Positions 17,637-24,761 of a stretch of DNA of 64,000 nt are shown one piece after another. This DNA comes from Streptomyces huiliensis. Its GTDB lineage: Bacteria > Actinomycetota > Actinomycetes > Streptomycetales > Streptomycetaceae. Where the stretch lies: assembly GCF_020037025.1 (NCBI RefSeq), contig NZ_JAIQLH010000043.1, forward strand, positions 1 to 64,000, read 5' to 3'. Both the position numbers and the translations under genes were made by a program. Position 1 is the first letter of the stretch. Each line of letters starts with the position of its first letter. The notes under the pieces are model-generated. The model saw only the letters and a program-made list of their open reading frames with translations, did not search any database and was not told where the DNA came from.

Positions 17637-18215
17637 GTGACAGTCAACTTGTCCAAGGGTCAGGGCATCAGCCTGCAGAAGGCCGGCGGGGGGAGCCTGA
17701 CCGCGGTGCGGATGGGGCTGGGCTGGAAGTCGGCCCCGCGCCGGGGACTGTTCAGGTCGCGCACCAAGGAGATCGACCTCGACGCCTCCGCGAGCATGTT
17801 CGCCGACGGCCAGCACATCGACGACGTCTGGTTCAACCACCTGGTGAGCCACGACGGTTCGGTGCGGCACACCGGGGACAACCTGGTCGGCGGCGCCGGC
17901 ACCGGCGGTGACGACGAGACGATCCTGGTCGACCTCGACCGGGTGCCCGTCCACGTCGACCAGATCGTCTTCGCGGTGAACTCGTTCAGCGGACAGACCT
18001 TCTCCGAGATCGCCAGCGCCCACTGCCGACTGGTCGACGACAACACCGGCGAGGAGCTCGCCCGCTACACGCTCGACGGCGGCGGCCCGTACACCGCGCA
18101 GATCATGGCGAAGGTCCACCGCGTGGGCGGCGGCTGGCAGATGACGGCCATCGGCACCCCGTCCAACGGCCGGACGATCCACGACCTCTACCCGGTGATC
18201 GCGACCATCCTGTAG
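17637..18215 (+). CDS. TerD-family protein
   Basis: This 192-residue protein is a TerD/CABP1-like domain: VTVNLSKGQGISLQKAGG at the start, then a calcium-site type acidic loop EIDLDASASMF and GDNLVGGAGTGGDDETILVDLDRVP. It ends with the ELARYTLDG...MAKVHRVGGGW block. TerD proteins are linked to tellurite resistance and general stress response and bind calcium. The GTG at 17637 is supported by GAAGGGA a few bases upstream and by family similarity at the extreme N-terminus. A second, larger TerD-like gene and terC lie downstream on the same strand, so this is a small Ter stress cluster. Confidence 0.9.
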   Translation: MTVNLSKGQGISLQKAGGGSLTAVRMGLGWKSAPRRGLFRSRTKEIDLDASASMFADGQHIDDVWFNHLVSHDGSVRHTGDNLVGGAGTGGDDETILVDLDRVPVHVDQIVFAVNSFSGQTFSEIASAHCRLVDDNTGEELARYTLDGGGPYTAQIMAKVHRVGGGWQMTAIGTPSNGRTIHDLYPVIATIL

Positions 18216-18355
18216 GCCGCCGCCGGAGGGCGGGTCCGACGGGGCGGACACGGAAGCACGGACAGTACGGACGGTACGGACGGTAGGGAACGGCCCGGTG
18301 GCACGGCGCCACCGGGCTTCTGCGACGCACAGGACGGACGAGGGGGAGCAGGGCG

Positions 18356-20293
18356 ATGACGGCCGAGCTGGTACGGGGGCAGAACCACCCGCTGACCGAG
18401 AGCCGGGTGGAGATCCGGGTCTCGGCGGGGGATCCGGTGGTGGTGGCGGCCGCGTTCGGCGGCGCGGACGGCAGGGTCGCCGACGCCGGTCAGGTCGCGC
18501 GCCCCGGCTCCCCGCGGCTGCCGGGAGTGGAGGCGCCGGCCGGTGTGGCCCCGGTGCAGCGGCTCTCCGTCGACCTGGACGCCCTGCCCGACGCGGTGCA
18601 CCGCGTGCACGTCCTGCTCGCCCTGCCGCCCGGCGGCCGCGGACCCGCCCGGTTCGGGGCGACGGCCGCGCCGTTCCTCGCCCTGTCCGGGGCCGGCGGT
18701 GCGGACGTCGCCAGCTTCACCGTCACCGAACTCGACAGCGAGACCGCCCTGGTGGCCCTGGAGCTCTACCGGCGCCAGGGCGCCTGGCGGGTCCGGGCCG
18801 TCGGCCAGGGCTACGCCGGCGGCCTCGCCGAACTCTTCCGCGACCTCGGGGTGGACCGCGCCGCCGAGCTCGCCGCGGGCGTCGAGGCGGAGGCGGCCGG
18901 GAGCGCGGCCGTGCTCTCGGCACCGCAGCCCTCGGCGCGGCACGCCGGCAGCGGTGGCCGGCACGGCGGGACGGCGGTGGACTGGCCCGCCGAACCCGCC
19001 ACCCCGGAAGCGGCGTCGCCCGCCGCCGCGTCGCAGCCCGTCCCCGCGTCCGAGACCCCGTCCCCGGCCGGGCCCGTCGACTACCGGCACCCGCGCCGCC
19101 GGGCCACCGAGCCCCCGCAGCCCGCTCCCGCCACCCCGGAAGCCCGGCCGGGGACGCCGCCGGAGCCCGTGGCCGGCGACGCCGCCGGCTGGACGATGGA
19201 GGAGCGCCTCTACAACCAGGTGTGGGGCATGTTCGAGGACCTCGCCCGGAGCACCGCCGCGTACCGCAGCGCGGTCGGCTTCGCCGAGTCGCGCCTGGAG
19301 AAGGAGCTCGACCGGGTGCTCTCCGACCCCGCCACGCGGGTCGGCCCGGCCGCCGACGCGGCCCGCGAGGAGGCGCGCGCCAAGCACGGCGGCCTCGTGG
19401 AGCAGGCCCGCGCGGTACTCGACCGCGACCTCGCCCAGCTCACCGCCGAGGCCGAGGTCGTCGAGCACGCCCTGCCGCCGGCCCTCGCCCGCTGGGACAG
19501 CCCCGTCTGGCACGCCTACCAGGCGCCGCTGGAGACGCCGATGGCGCTGCGCCTGGGCGATCTGCACCTGCCGGAGCGGCGGGGCCTGCGCATCCCCATG
19601 CTGGTCCGGCTGCCGCTCCAGCGCGGCCTGTGGGTCGACTGCGGCCGGGCGACCGGCTCGGGCACGGACATGGCGGACCCGGCCGAGCTGCGCCGGCTGG
19701 CCATGGACTGCGCGGTGGCGCACGCCGCGCGGATGCTGGCGGTGCACCCCGTGGGCGAGTTCGGCGTGCACGTCCTCGACCCTGCCGGGTCGGGCGCGGC
19801 GGCCCTGGCCCCGCTCGTCGAGAACGGGGTGCTGGCGCGGCCTCCGGCGGCCGGGGCGCAGGGGGTCTCCGCCGTCCTGACCGAGCTGACGCGACGTGTC
19901 GACCTGGTGCAGATGGCGGTCCGCAGCGGGGCCGCCGACGCGCTGCCGCCCGACCTGGACACGGCCGAGCAGCTGCTGATCGTCAACGACTTCCCGCACG
20001 GCTTCGACGACCGGGCGGTCACACAGTTGCGCTACCTCGCGGACGAGGGCCCCGCCGTGGGCGTGCACCTGATGATGGTGGCCGACCGGGAGGACTCGCG
20101 CGGCTTCGGGCCCGTCCTCGACCCGCTGTGGCGCTCGCTGCTGCGGATCACGCCGGTGCCCGACGACCACCTCGCCGATCCGTGGGTCCGGCACGCCTGG
20201 ACGTACGAGCCGTCGCTGGCGCCGGCGGGCAGCGATGTGGTCCGGCAAGTGCTGTGGCAGGTGGGGCAGGCGAGGCGGGCCTACGGACTCTGA
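18356..20293 (+). CDS. TerD-domain protein with FtsK-like C-terminal domain
   Basis: This 645-residue fusion protein begins with a TerD-like domain (about residues 1-185), with LVRGQNHPLTESRVEIRVSAG, RLSVDLDALPDAVHRVHVLLAL and ELYRRQGAWRVRAVGQGYAGGL. A proline/alanine-rich linker spans about 190-275, followed by a coiled-coil-like helical part (about 280-375). The C-terminal 260 residues look like an FtsK/TraB-type P-loop domain: LIVNDFPHGFDD near 541 and DEGPAVGVHLMMVADRED near 560. The expected Walker A (GxxxxGKS) is absent; the equivalent place reads LWVDCGRATGSGTD. It may therefore be a non-catalytic relative. Start ATG at 18356; no alternative is better supported. Confidence 0.78.
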   Translation: MTAELVRGQNHPLTESRVEIRVSAGDPVVVAAAFGGADGRVADAGQVARPGSPRLPGVEAPAGVAPVQRLSVDLDALPDAVHRVHVLLALPPGGRGPARFGATAAPFLALSGAGGADVASFTVTELDSETALVALELYRRQGAWRVRAVGQGYAGGLAELFRDLGVDRAAELAAGVEAEAAGSAAVLSAPQPSARHAGSGGRHGGTAVDWPAEPATPEAASPAAASQPVPASETPSPAGPVDYRHPRRRATEPPQPAPATPEARPGTPPEPVAGDAAGWTMEERLYNQVWGMFEDLARSTAAYRSAVGFAESRLEKELDRVLSDPATRVGPAADAAREEARAKHGGLVEQARAVLDRDLAQLTAEAEVVEHALPPALARWDSPVWHAYQAPLETPMALRLGDLHLPERRGLRIPMLVRLPLQRGLWVDCGRATGSGTDMADPAELRRLAMDCAVAHAARMLAVHPVGEFGVHVLDPAGSGAAALAPLVENGVLARPPAAGAQGVSAVLTELTRRVDLVQMAVRSGAADALPPDLDTAEQLLIVNDFPHGFDDRAVTQLRYLADEGPAVGVHLMMVADREDSRGFGPVLDPLWRSLLRITPVPDDHLADPWVRHAWTYEPSLAPAGSDVVRQVLWQVGQARRAYGL

Positions 20294-20298
20294 AGGCG

Positions 20299-20318
20299 GC
20301 CTAGGGAGCCACCTAGGC
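20299..20318 (+). terminator. hairpin after TerD-fusion gene
   Basis: A 7-bp perfect stem (GCCTAGG/CCTAGGC) with a 6-nt loop begins 5 bases after the stop codon at 20293. It probably separates this gene from terC. Confidence 0.5.
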
Positions 20319-20380
20319 GCGGCCTTTGGCGGGCCTTTGGGGTTCTCTTTACTCTTTCTTGGTGCTTCCTGTACCGTTTC

Positions 20381-20474
20381 TGGTGCGGAGGCGCCCTGGT
20401 GTGCACCAGGCGAGTGGAAGGGGCCTCCGGCAGCGACGACGCTGGAAGTTGCCGTACGAGATGCCGGAGGTCCG
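20381..20474 (+). ncRNA. terC 5' leader with alternative structures (riboswitch-like)
   Basis: The leader holds GGAGGC at 20387-20392, a strong hairpin at 20395-20410 (CCTGGT/ACCAGG), and GCCTCC at 20423-20428. The ribosome-binding site GGAGG is at 20466-20470. Bases 20421-20432 can pair with 20462-20473 in a 12-bp helix with one G-U. That helix buries the binding site and ends one base before the ATG. Alternatively 20423-20428 pairs with 20387-20392, which would leave the binding site free. This is switch-like architecture. I do not find the GGGGAGUAG core of the yybP-ykoY manganese riboswitch. Ligand and class are unknown. Confidence 0.55.
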
Positions 20475-21473
20475 ATGGATGTCTCCCTCACGCTGTGGCT
20501 GGTGACGGTCGCCGGTCTGTGCGCCCTGATCGCCGCCGACTTCTTCATCGGCGGCCGGAAGCCGCATGAGGTCTCCCTCAAGGAGGCCGGCACCTGGACG
20601 GTCGTCTGGATCGTCCTCGCCGCCCTGTTCGGCCTGGGCCTGTTCTTCCTGGGCGGCGGGCAGCCCGCGGGCGAGTTCTTCGCCGGCTACATCACCGAGA
20701 AGTCGCTGAGCGTCGACAACCTCTTCGTCTTCGTCCTGATCATGGGCAAGTTCGCGGTGCCGGCCGTCTACCAGCAGCGGGTGCTGATGGTCGGCGTGCT
20801 CATCGCCCTCGTCCTGCGGGCCGTGTTCATCGGCGCGGGCGCGGCGATCATCGCCAACTTCTCCTGGGTCTTCTACATCTTCGGCGCGTTCCTCGTCTGG
20901 ACCGCGTGGAAGCTGATCCAGGAGGCGCGGTCGGACGACGAGGAGGAGGAGTTCGAGGAGAACCGCTTCCTGAAGGCGGTCGAGCGGCGCTTCCCCTCCA
21001 CGGACCGGTACCACGGCACCAAGCTCTTCGTCGTGGAGGGGGGACGCCGCCTGATGACGCCGATGCTGATCGTCATGCTGGCGATCGGCACGACCGACGT
21101 CCTCTTCGCCCTGGACTCAATTCCGGCGATCTTCGGTCTGACGCAGGACGCGTACATCGTCTTCACGGCCAACGCCTTCGCCCTCATGGGCCTGCGCCAG
21201 CTGTACTTCCTGATAGGCGGCCTGCTGCGGAAGCTGGTCCACCTCTCGTACGGGCTGTCGGTGATCCTCGGCTTCATCGGCGTCAAGCTGGTGCTGCACG
21301 CCCTCCACGAGAGCGGGGTGGCGGTGCCCGAGATCAGCATCCCGGTCTCGCTCGGCGTCATCTGCGCGGTGCTCGCGGTCACCACCGTCACCAGCCTGCG
21401 CGCCTCCGCGAAGGCCGAGCGGGCCGGCGCCGCGGGGAGCCGGGAGCGCGCGGACGTCCACACGGACGTCTGA
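20475..21473 (+). CDS. terC: TerC-family integral membrane protein
   Basis: TerC/Alx proteins are membrane proteins linked to metal (manganese) export or metalation and to tellurite resistance. The 332-residue protein has about eight or nine hydrophobic segments and the family blocks SVDNLFVFVLIMGKFAVP near residue 76 and TDVLFALDSIPAIFGLTQD near 208. The acidic pairs in these blocks are the presumed metal ligands. A cytoplasmic loop DDEEEEFEENRF is strongly acidic. The ATG at 20475 has GGAGG 4 bases upstream; the longer frame from 20235 crosses the upstream hairpins. The final 357 bases overlap the antisense MFS gene. It follows two TerD genes. Confidence 0.92.
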   Translation: MDVSLTLWLVTVAGLCALIAADFFIGGRKPHEVSLKEAGTWTVVWIVLAALFGLGLFFLGGGQPAGEFFAGYITEKSLSVDNLFVFVLIMGKFAVPAVYQQRVLMVGVLIALVLRAVFIGAGAAIIANFSWVFYIFGAFLVWTAWKLIQEARSDDEEEEFEENRFLKAVERRFPSTDRYHGTKLFVVEGGRRLMTPMLIVMLAIGTTDVLFALDSIPAIFGLTQDAYIVFTANAFALMGLRQLYFLIGGLLRKLVHLSYGLSVILGFIGVKLVLHALHESGVAVPEISIPVSLGVICAVLAVTTVTSLRASAKAERAGAAGSRERADVHTDV

Positions 21474-22946
21474 GCCGACGCGTTCCCAGGTGGCCGCGCC
21501 GTTCCGCGGGCCGGGGAGCCAGGTCCCGGACGCGGTCCCCAGCGTGGCCTCCGGGGCGGCGTCCGGCGCCTCCGCGGCCCCCGGCGCCTCCGCGGCCCCC
21601 AGCGCCTCCGTGGCCCCCTGCACCTCCGCGGGCTCCGGCCGGGTCTCCGGCAGCAGGACGAAGCAGACGAGGCTGAGCAGCGCTACGGCGATCAGATAGC
21701 CGGCCACGCCCCACGGAGGCCCGTCCCCGCGGGTGAGCCCGGTGGCGGCCAGCGGGGTGGCGGCGCCGCCCAGGACGCCCGCGAGGTTGTAGCCGACCGT
21801 GGCGCCCGTGCAGCGCACCCGGGCCGCGTAGAGCTCCGGCAGATAGGCGCCGACCACGGCGAACGAGATCATGAAGGCCAGCATCCCGACGACGAAGCCC
21901 ACCGTCATCAGCACCGGGTTCCCCGTGTGCAACAGGGCGACCAGCGGGACCATCCACAGCGCGACGGCGACGCAGCCGGCCACGCACAGCGGGCGCCGTC
22001 CGACGCGGTCGCCGAGCAGGGCCAGCGGCGGGGTGGCGATCCCCGAGGCGAGGACCGCGACCATGACGCAGCCGAGCATCACGGGGCGGTCGACGCCGAG
22101 CCGCTCGGTGCCGTAGGTCAGCGCCCAGGTGGTGATCGTGTAGTAGACGGCGTAGCCGACGGCCAGGCCGCCCGCGGTGAGCAGGACCAGCCGCCAGTGG
22201 TCGCGCACCACCTCGGCGATCGGCAGCCGGGCCGGTTCCCCGGCGGCCGCCGCCCGGAACTCGGGGGACTCGCTGACCCGGTTCCGCAGCAGCATGCCCC
22301 CGACCGCCAGCACGCCGGCCACCCAGAAGGGCACCCGCCAGCCCCAGGAGCGGAACTGCGCGTCGGTGAGTCCGACGGAGAGGGCGAGGGTGATGCCGTT
22401 GGCGAGCAGGAAACCCAGCGGCGGGCCGAGCTGAGGGAAGCAGGCCCACAGCGCACGGCGGTGCGGGGGAGCGTGCTCGGCGGTGAGCAGCACCGCGCCG
22501 CCCCACTCCCCGCCGAGTCCGAGCCCCTGGAGGAAGCGCAGGACGAGGAGGAGCAGCGGGGCGGCGGCGCCGATCGCGGCGTACGGCGGCACCAGCCCGA
22601 CGGCGACGGTGGCGACGCCGGTCAGCAGCAGGGAGAGGACGAGGACGGGGCGCCGGCCGTAGCGGTCGCCGACGTGGCCGAAGAGCACGGATCCCAGCGG
22701 GCGGGCGATGAAGCCCACGCCGAAGGTGCCGAACGCCGCCAGGGTGCCCATCAGGGGCGAGACGGTGGGGAAGAAGAGGGGGCCGAGCACCAGCGCCGCC
22801 GCCGTGCCGTAGGCGAAGAAGTCGTAGAACTCGATGGCCGTCCCGGCGAGGGAGGCGGTCGCCAGGCGCAGCATGGCGGCGGGGGCGGTCGATGGGGGAG
22901 GGACGGGAGGGGCGGGAGAACCGGTGGGGGAGCCGTCACGGTGCAT
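21117..22946 (-). CDS. MFS transporter (metabolite:H+ symporter type) with antisense-overlapping tail
   Basis: A 609-residue predicted protein. Residues up to about 435 form a 12-helix major-facilitator transporter of the MHS (shikimate/citrate/proline-type) group. Marks are FYDFFAYG in helix 1, the loop GHVGDRYGRRPVL, and LGLGGEWGGAVLL. The normal protein should end shortly after VLLPETRPEP. Instead the frame continues through an Ala/Glu/Pro repeat, past the terC stop, and for 357 bases antisense to terC, ending in low-complexity Glu/Asp/His-rich residues. A lost stop codon or a frameshift is likely. Start ATG 22946 is chosen over GTG 22973, which lacks a binding site. The substrate is unknown. 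Confidence 0.72.
   Translation of the reverse strand: MHRDGSPTGSPAPPVPPPSTAPAAMLRLATASLAGTAIEFYDFFAYGTAAALVLGPLFFPTVSPLMGTLAAFGTFGVGFIARPLGSVLFGHVGDRYGRRPVLVLSLLLTGVATVAVGLVPPYAAIGAAAPLLLLVLRFLQGLGLGGEWGGAVLLTAEHAPPHRRALWACFPQLGPPLGFLLANGITLALSVGLTDAQFRSWGWRVPFWVAGVLAVGGMLLRNRVSESPEFRAAAAGEPARLPIAEVVRDHWRLVLLTAGGLAVGYAVYYTITTWALTYGTERLGVDRPVMLGCVMVAVLASGIATPPLALLGDRVGRRPLCVAGCVAVALWMVPLVALLHTGNPVLMTVGFVVGMLAFMISFAVVGAYLPELYAARVRCTGATVGYNLAGVLGGAATPLAATGLTRGDGPPWGVAGYLIAVALLSLVCFVLLPETRPEPAEVQGATEALGAAEAPGAAEAPDAAPEATLGTASGTWLPGPRNGAATWERVGSDVRVDVRALPAPRGAGPLGLRGGAQAGDGGDREHRADDAERDRDADLGHRHPALVEGVQHQLDADEAEDHRQPVREVDQLPQQAAYQEVQLAQAHEGEGVGREDDVRVLRQTEDRRN
21565..21636. repeat. 18-bp tandem repeat (about 3-4 copies)
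   Basis: Two identical 18-bp units (21565-21582, 21583-21600) are followed by a 2-mismatch copy (21601-21618) and a more diverged one (21619-21636). On the minus strand they encode the six-residue unit GAAEAP in the MFS tail. Confidence 0.75.
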
Positions 22947-22960
22947 GTACCGTCCAACTT

Positions 22961-22976
22961 CCCGTGCCGGCACGGG
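22961..22976. promoter_or_regulatory. 16-bp perfect palindrome upstream of MFS gene
   Basis: CCCGTGCCGGCACGGG is a perfect palindrome centred 22 bases upstream of the MFS ATG at 22946. It could be a repressor operator. No regulator gene is adjacent. Confidence 0.4.
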
Positions 22977-23103
22977 ACACGGGGCGTGCGGGCGCGTTGC
23001 CGGGGCGCGTAGGAATCTCTGCTTCCGTTTGTCGTACGGCAGGCACGCGCCCCCGCCGGGGCGCCGCTACCCGCGGAGCCCCGTACCCCGGGTCACCCGC
23101 GTC

Positions 23104-23760
23104 TCACCAGCCGCGCTCGCGCCACTCCGCGAGGTGCGGCCGCTCGGCGCCGAGCGTGGTGTCCGCGCCGTGCCCGGGGTAGACCCAGGTCTCGTCCGGG
23201 AGCCGTCCGAAGAGCTTGGTCTCCACGTCGCCGAGCAGGCCGGCGAACGCCGTGGGGTCGTCGTGCGTGTTGCCGACCCCGCCCGGGAACAGGCAGTCGC
23301 CGGTGAACACGTGCGGGTGGCCGTGCGGGTCGTCGTAGACCAGCGCGATGCTGCCCGGCGTGTGGCCGACCAGGTGCACGGCGGTGAGGGCCACCCGGCC
23401 CACCCGGAGCTCGTCGCCGTCCTCGACGGGCACGTCCGTGGGCACCGGGATGCCCTCGGCGTCGTACCGGCCCGCGTAGGTGCGCGCGCCGGTGGCGTCG
23501 ACCACCTCGCGCAGCGCGCCCCAGTGGTCGCCGTGCCGGTGGGTGGTGACGACGGAGGTGATCCCGCCGTCGCCGATCAGACTCAGCAGGGTGTGCGGCT
23601 CGGCGGCGGCGTCGATGAGCAGCTGCTCGTCGGTCGCGCGGCAGCGCAGCAGATAGGCGTTGTTGTCCATCGGACCGACCGCGACCTTGGAGATCATCAG
23701 GTCGGTCAGCTCGTGTACGTCGGCGGGCCCGCCGACCTTCACCGCTCCCGTGTATGCCAT
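23104..23760 (-). CDS. MBL-fold metallo-hydrolase
   Basis: This 218-residue glyoxalase II-like metallo-beta-lactamase-fold protein has the zinc motif THRHGDHWG at about residues 72-80. Further ligands lie in VHLVGHTPGSIALVY near 130, GDCLFPGGVGNTH near 153 and VYPGHGADT near 193. It could hydrolyse a thioester such as S-lactoyl-mycothiol, but the substrate is not deducible. The ATG at 23760 is preceded at short distance by TAGGCT, so the transcript may be nearly leaderless. The next gene upstream on the same strand is a mycothiol-dependent isomerase homologue, which fits a thiol-detoxification theme. Confidence 0.87.
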   Translation of the reverse strand: MAYTGAVKVGGPADVHELTDLMISKVAVGPMDNNAYLLRCRATDEQLLIDAAAEPHTLLSLIGDGGITSVVTTHRHGDHWGALREVVDATGARTYAGRYDAEGIPVPTDVPVEDGDELRVGRVALTAVHLVGHTPGSIALVYDDPHGHPHVFTGDCLFPGGVGNTHDDPTAFAGLLGDVETKLFGRLPDETWVYPGHGADTTLGAERPHLAEWRERGW

Positions 23761-23766
23761 GGGATC

Positions 23767-23789
23767 AGCCTAGTTCCTCGGTACGACAA
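23767..23789 (-). promoter_or_regulatory. promoter resembling the DNA-damage motif, MBL gene
   Basis: On the minus strand TTGTCGTAC, eight bases and TAGGCT have the geometry of TTGTCRGTG-N8-TAnnnT, but the last three bases of the first box differ. The -10 box ends 7 bases before the ATG at 23760. Confidence 0.35.
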
Positions 23790-23824
23790 CGGGCCGGGGA
23801 GCCCGGCGCCGCCCGTGCCCGGCG

Positions 23825-24511
23825 TCACAGCGGGGGCAGGGCCGGTACCGGGCTCCCGCCGGTGTCCAGGGCGGAGGCGTCGCTCCGGCCGGCGAGCCAG
23901 CCCAGCAGCGCGGGCGCGGGTCCGGCGATCCGGAGCCACGGGCCGTCCGTGCTCCCCGTCCGCCACTCCCGTCCGTCCGCCGCGACGAGCAGCAGGGACG
24001 GCACCTCGGGGTGGCCGGAGAAGCGCCGGGCCAGGAAGTCGATCTCCCGGTCGGTGAACTCCGCGGACAGGTCCTCCAGGTCGTAGCCGATCCCGAGGTC
24101 CACGTGGTGCAGCTCGACCTCGATCAGCCGCCGGAAGGGCACCCGGGAGGCGCGGTCCGTGACGCCGTTGCGCAGCGTGACCGTACGGCCGGGGTCGCCG
24201 GGCACGGCGGCCGCCTCCAGGAAGCGCCGGGAACTGTCCCGCAGGTCGGCGAGGTGGGCGGCGAGGGGGCGCGGGGCGTCCCGTTCGATGTCGGCGTCCC
24301 GGGCCGCGGCGTCGGCGTACATGGGCCGTCCGGCGAGCACGTTGACCAGGGCGTCGGCGTTGCGCGCGAGGTGGGCCAGGACGTGGCCGCGGGTCCAGCC
24401 GGGGAGCCGGGAGGGGCCGGGGAGGGCGGCTTCCGGGAGCTTGGCGACGGCGGTCAGCAGCCGGTCGGTGGCCTCGGCGACCAAGGCGAGGTCGTGCTCG
24501 TGATCAGCCAT
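23825..24511 (-). CDS. maleylpyruvate isomerase-family mycothiol-dependent enzyme
   Basis: A 228-residue DinB-like/MDMPI protein. The N-terminal helical domain carries the mycothiol-enzyme signature [24 protein letters not shown] near residues 39-60. The histidine-rich metal site continues at [18 protein letters not shown] near 148. The C-terminal 70 residues form the small SCP2-like MDMPI C domain. Family members use mycothiol as cofactor for isomerisation or thiol transfer; the substrate is unknown. The start is ATG 24511 (MADHEHD); the frame remains open to 24895 without family similarity. Only a 64-base gap separates its stop from the MBL-fold gene start downstream, so the two may be linked. 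Confidence 0.84.
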   Translation of the reverse strand: MADHEHDLALVAEATDRLLTAVAKLPEAALPGPSRLPGWTRGHVLAHLARNADALVNVLAGRPMYADAAARDADIERDAPRPLAAHLADLRDSSRRFLEAAAVPGDPGRTVTLRNGVTDRASRVPFRRLIEVELHHVDLGIGYDLEDLSAEFTDREIDFLARRFSGHPEVPSLLLVAADGREWRTGSTDGPWLRIAGPAPALLGWLAGRSDASALDTGGSPVPALPPL

Positions 24512-24761
24512 GGGCCGACGATAGCGCCGCCACTCGTTCGGGTGAAGGAGGTGAACACGGGCCGTAAATCGAATGTGCGTGCTATACGCTCGGAGTGCGG
24601 CATCCTGGAGAGATGGCCGCAGCGCTCTCGTACCCTGGCTGGGTCGGGAGCATCGCTCCGCACTGACCCCTGCCGCCGCGACGGACCCGCATCCGGGCCC
24701 GCGTCGCGTGGTGGCGGGGCCGGCGCACCCCCTCGTCTTCTCAAGAAAGGTGCCGACCGGC

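Noticed and set aside
20294..20474. yybP-ykoY manganese riboswitch before terC
   Set aside because: The expected GGGGAGUAG loop and paired partner loop are not visible; I report only a riboswitch-like leader without class.
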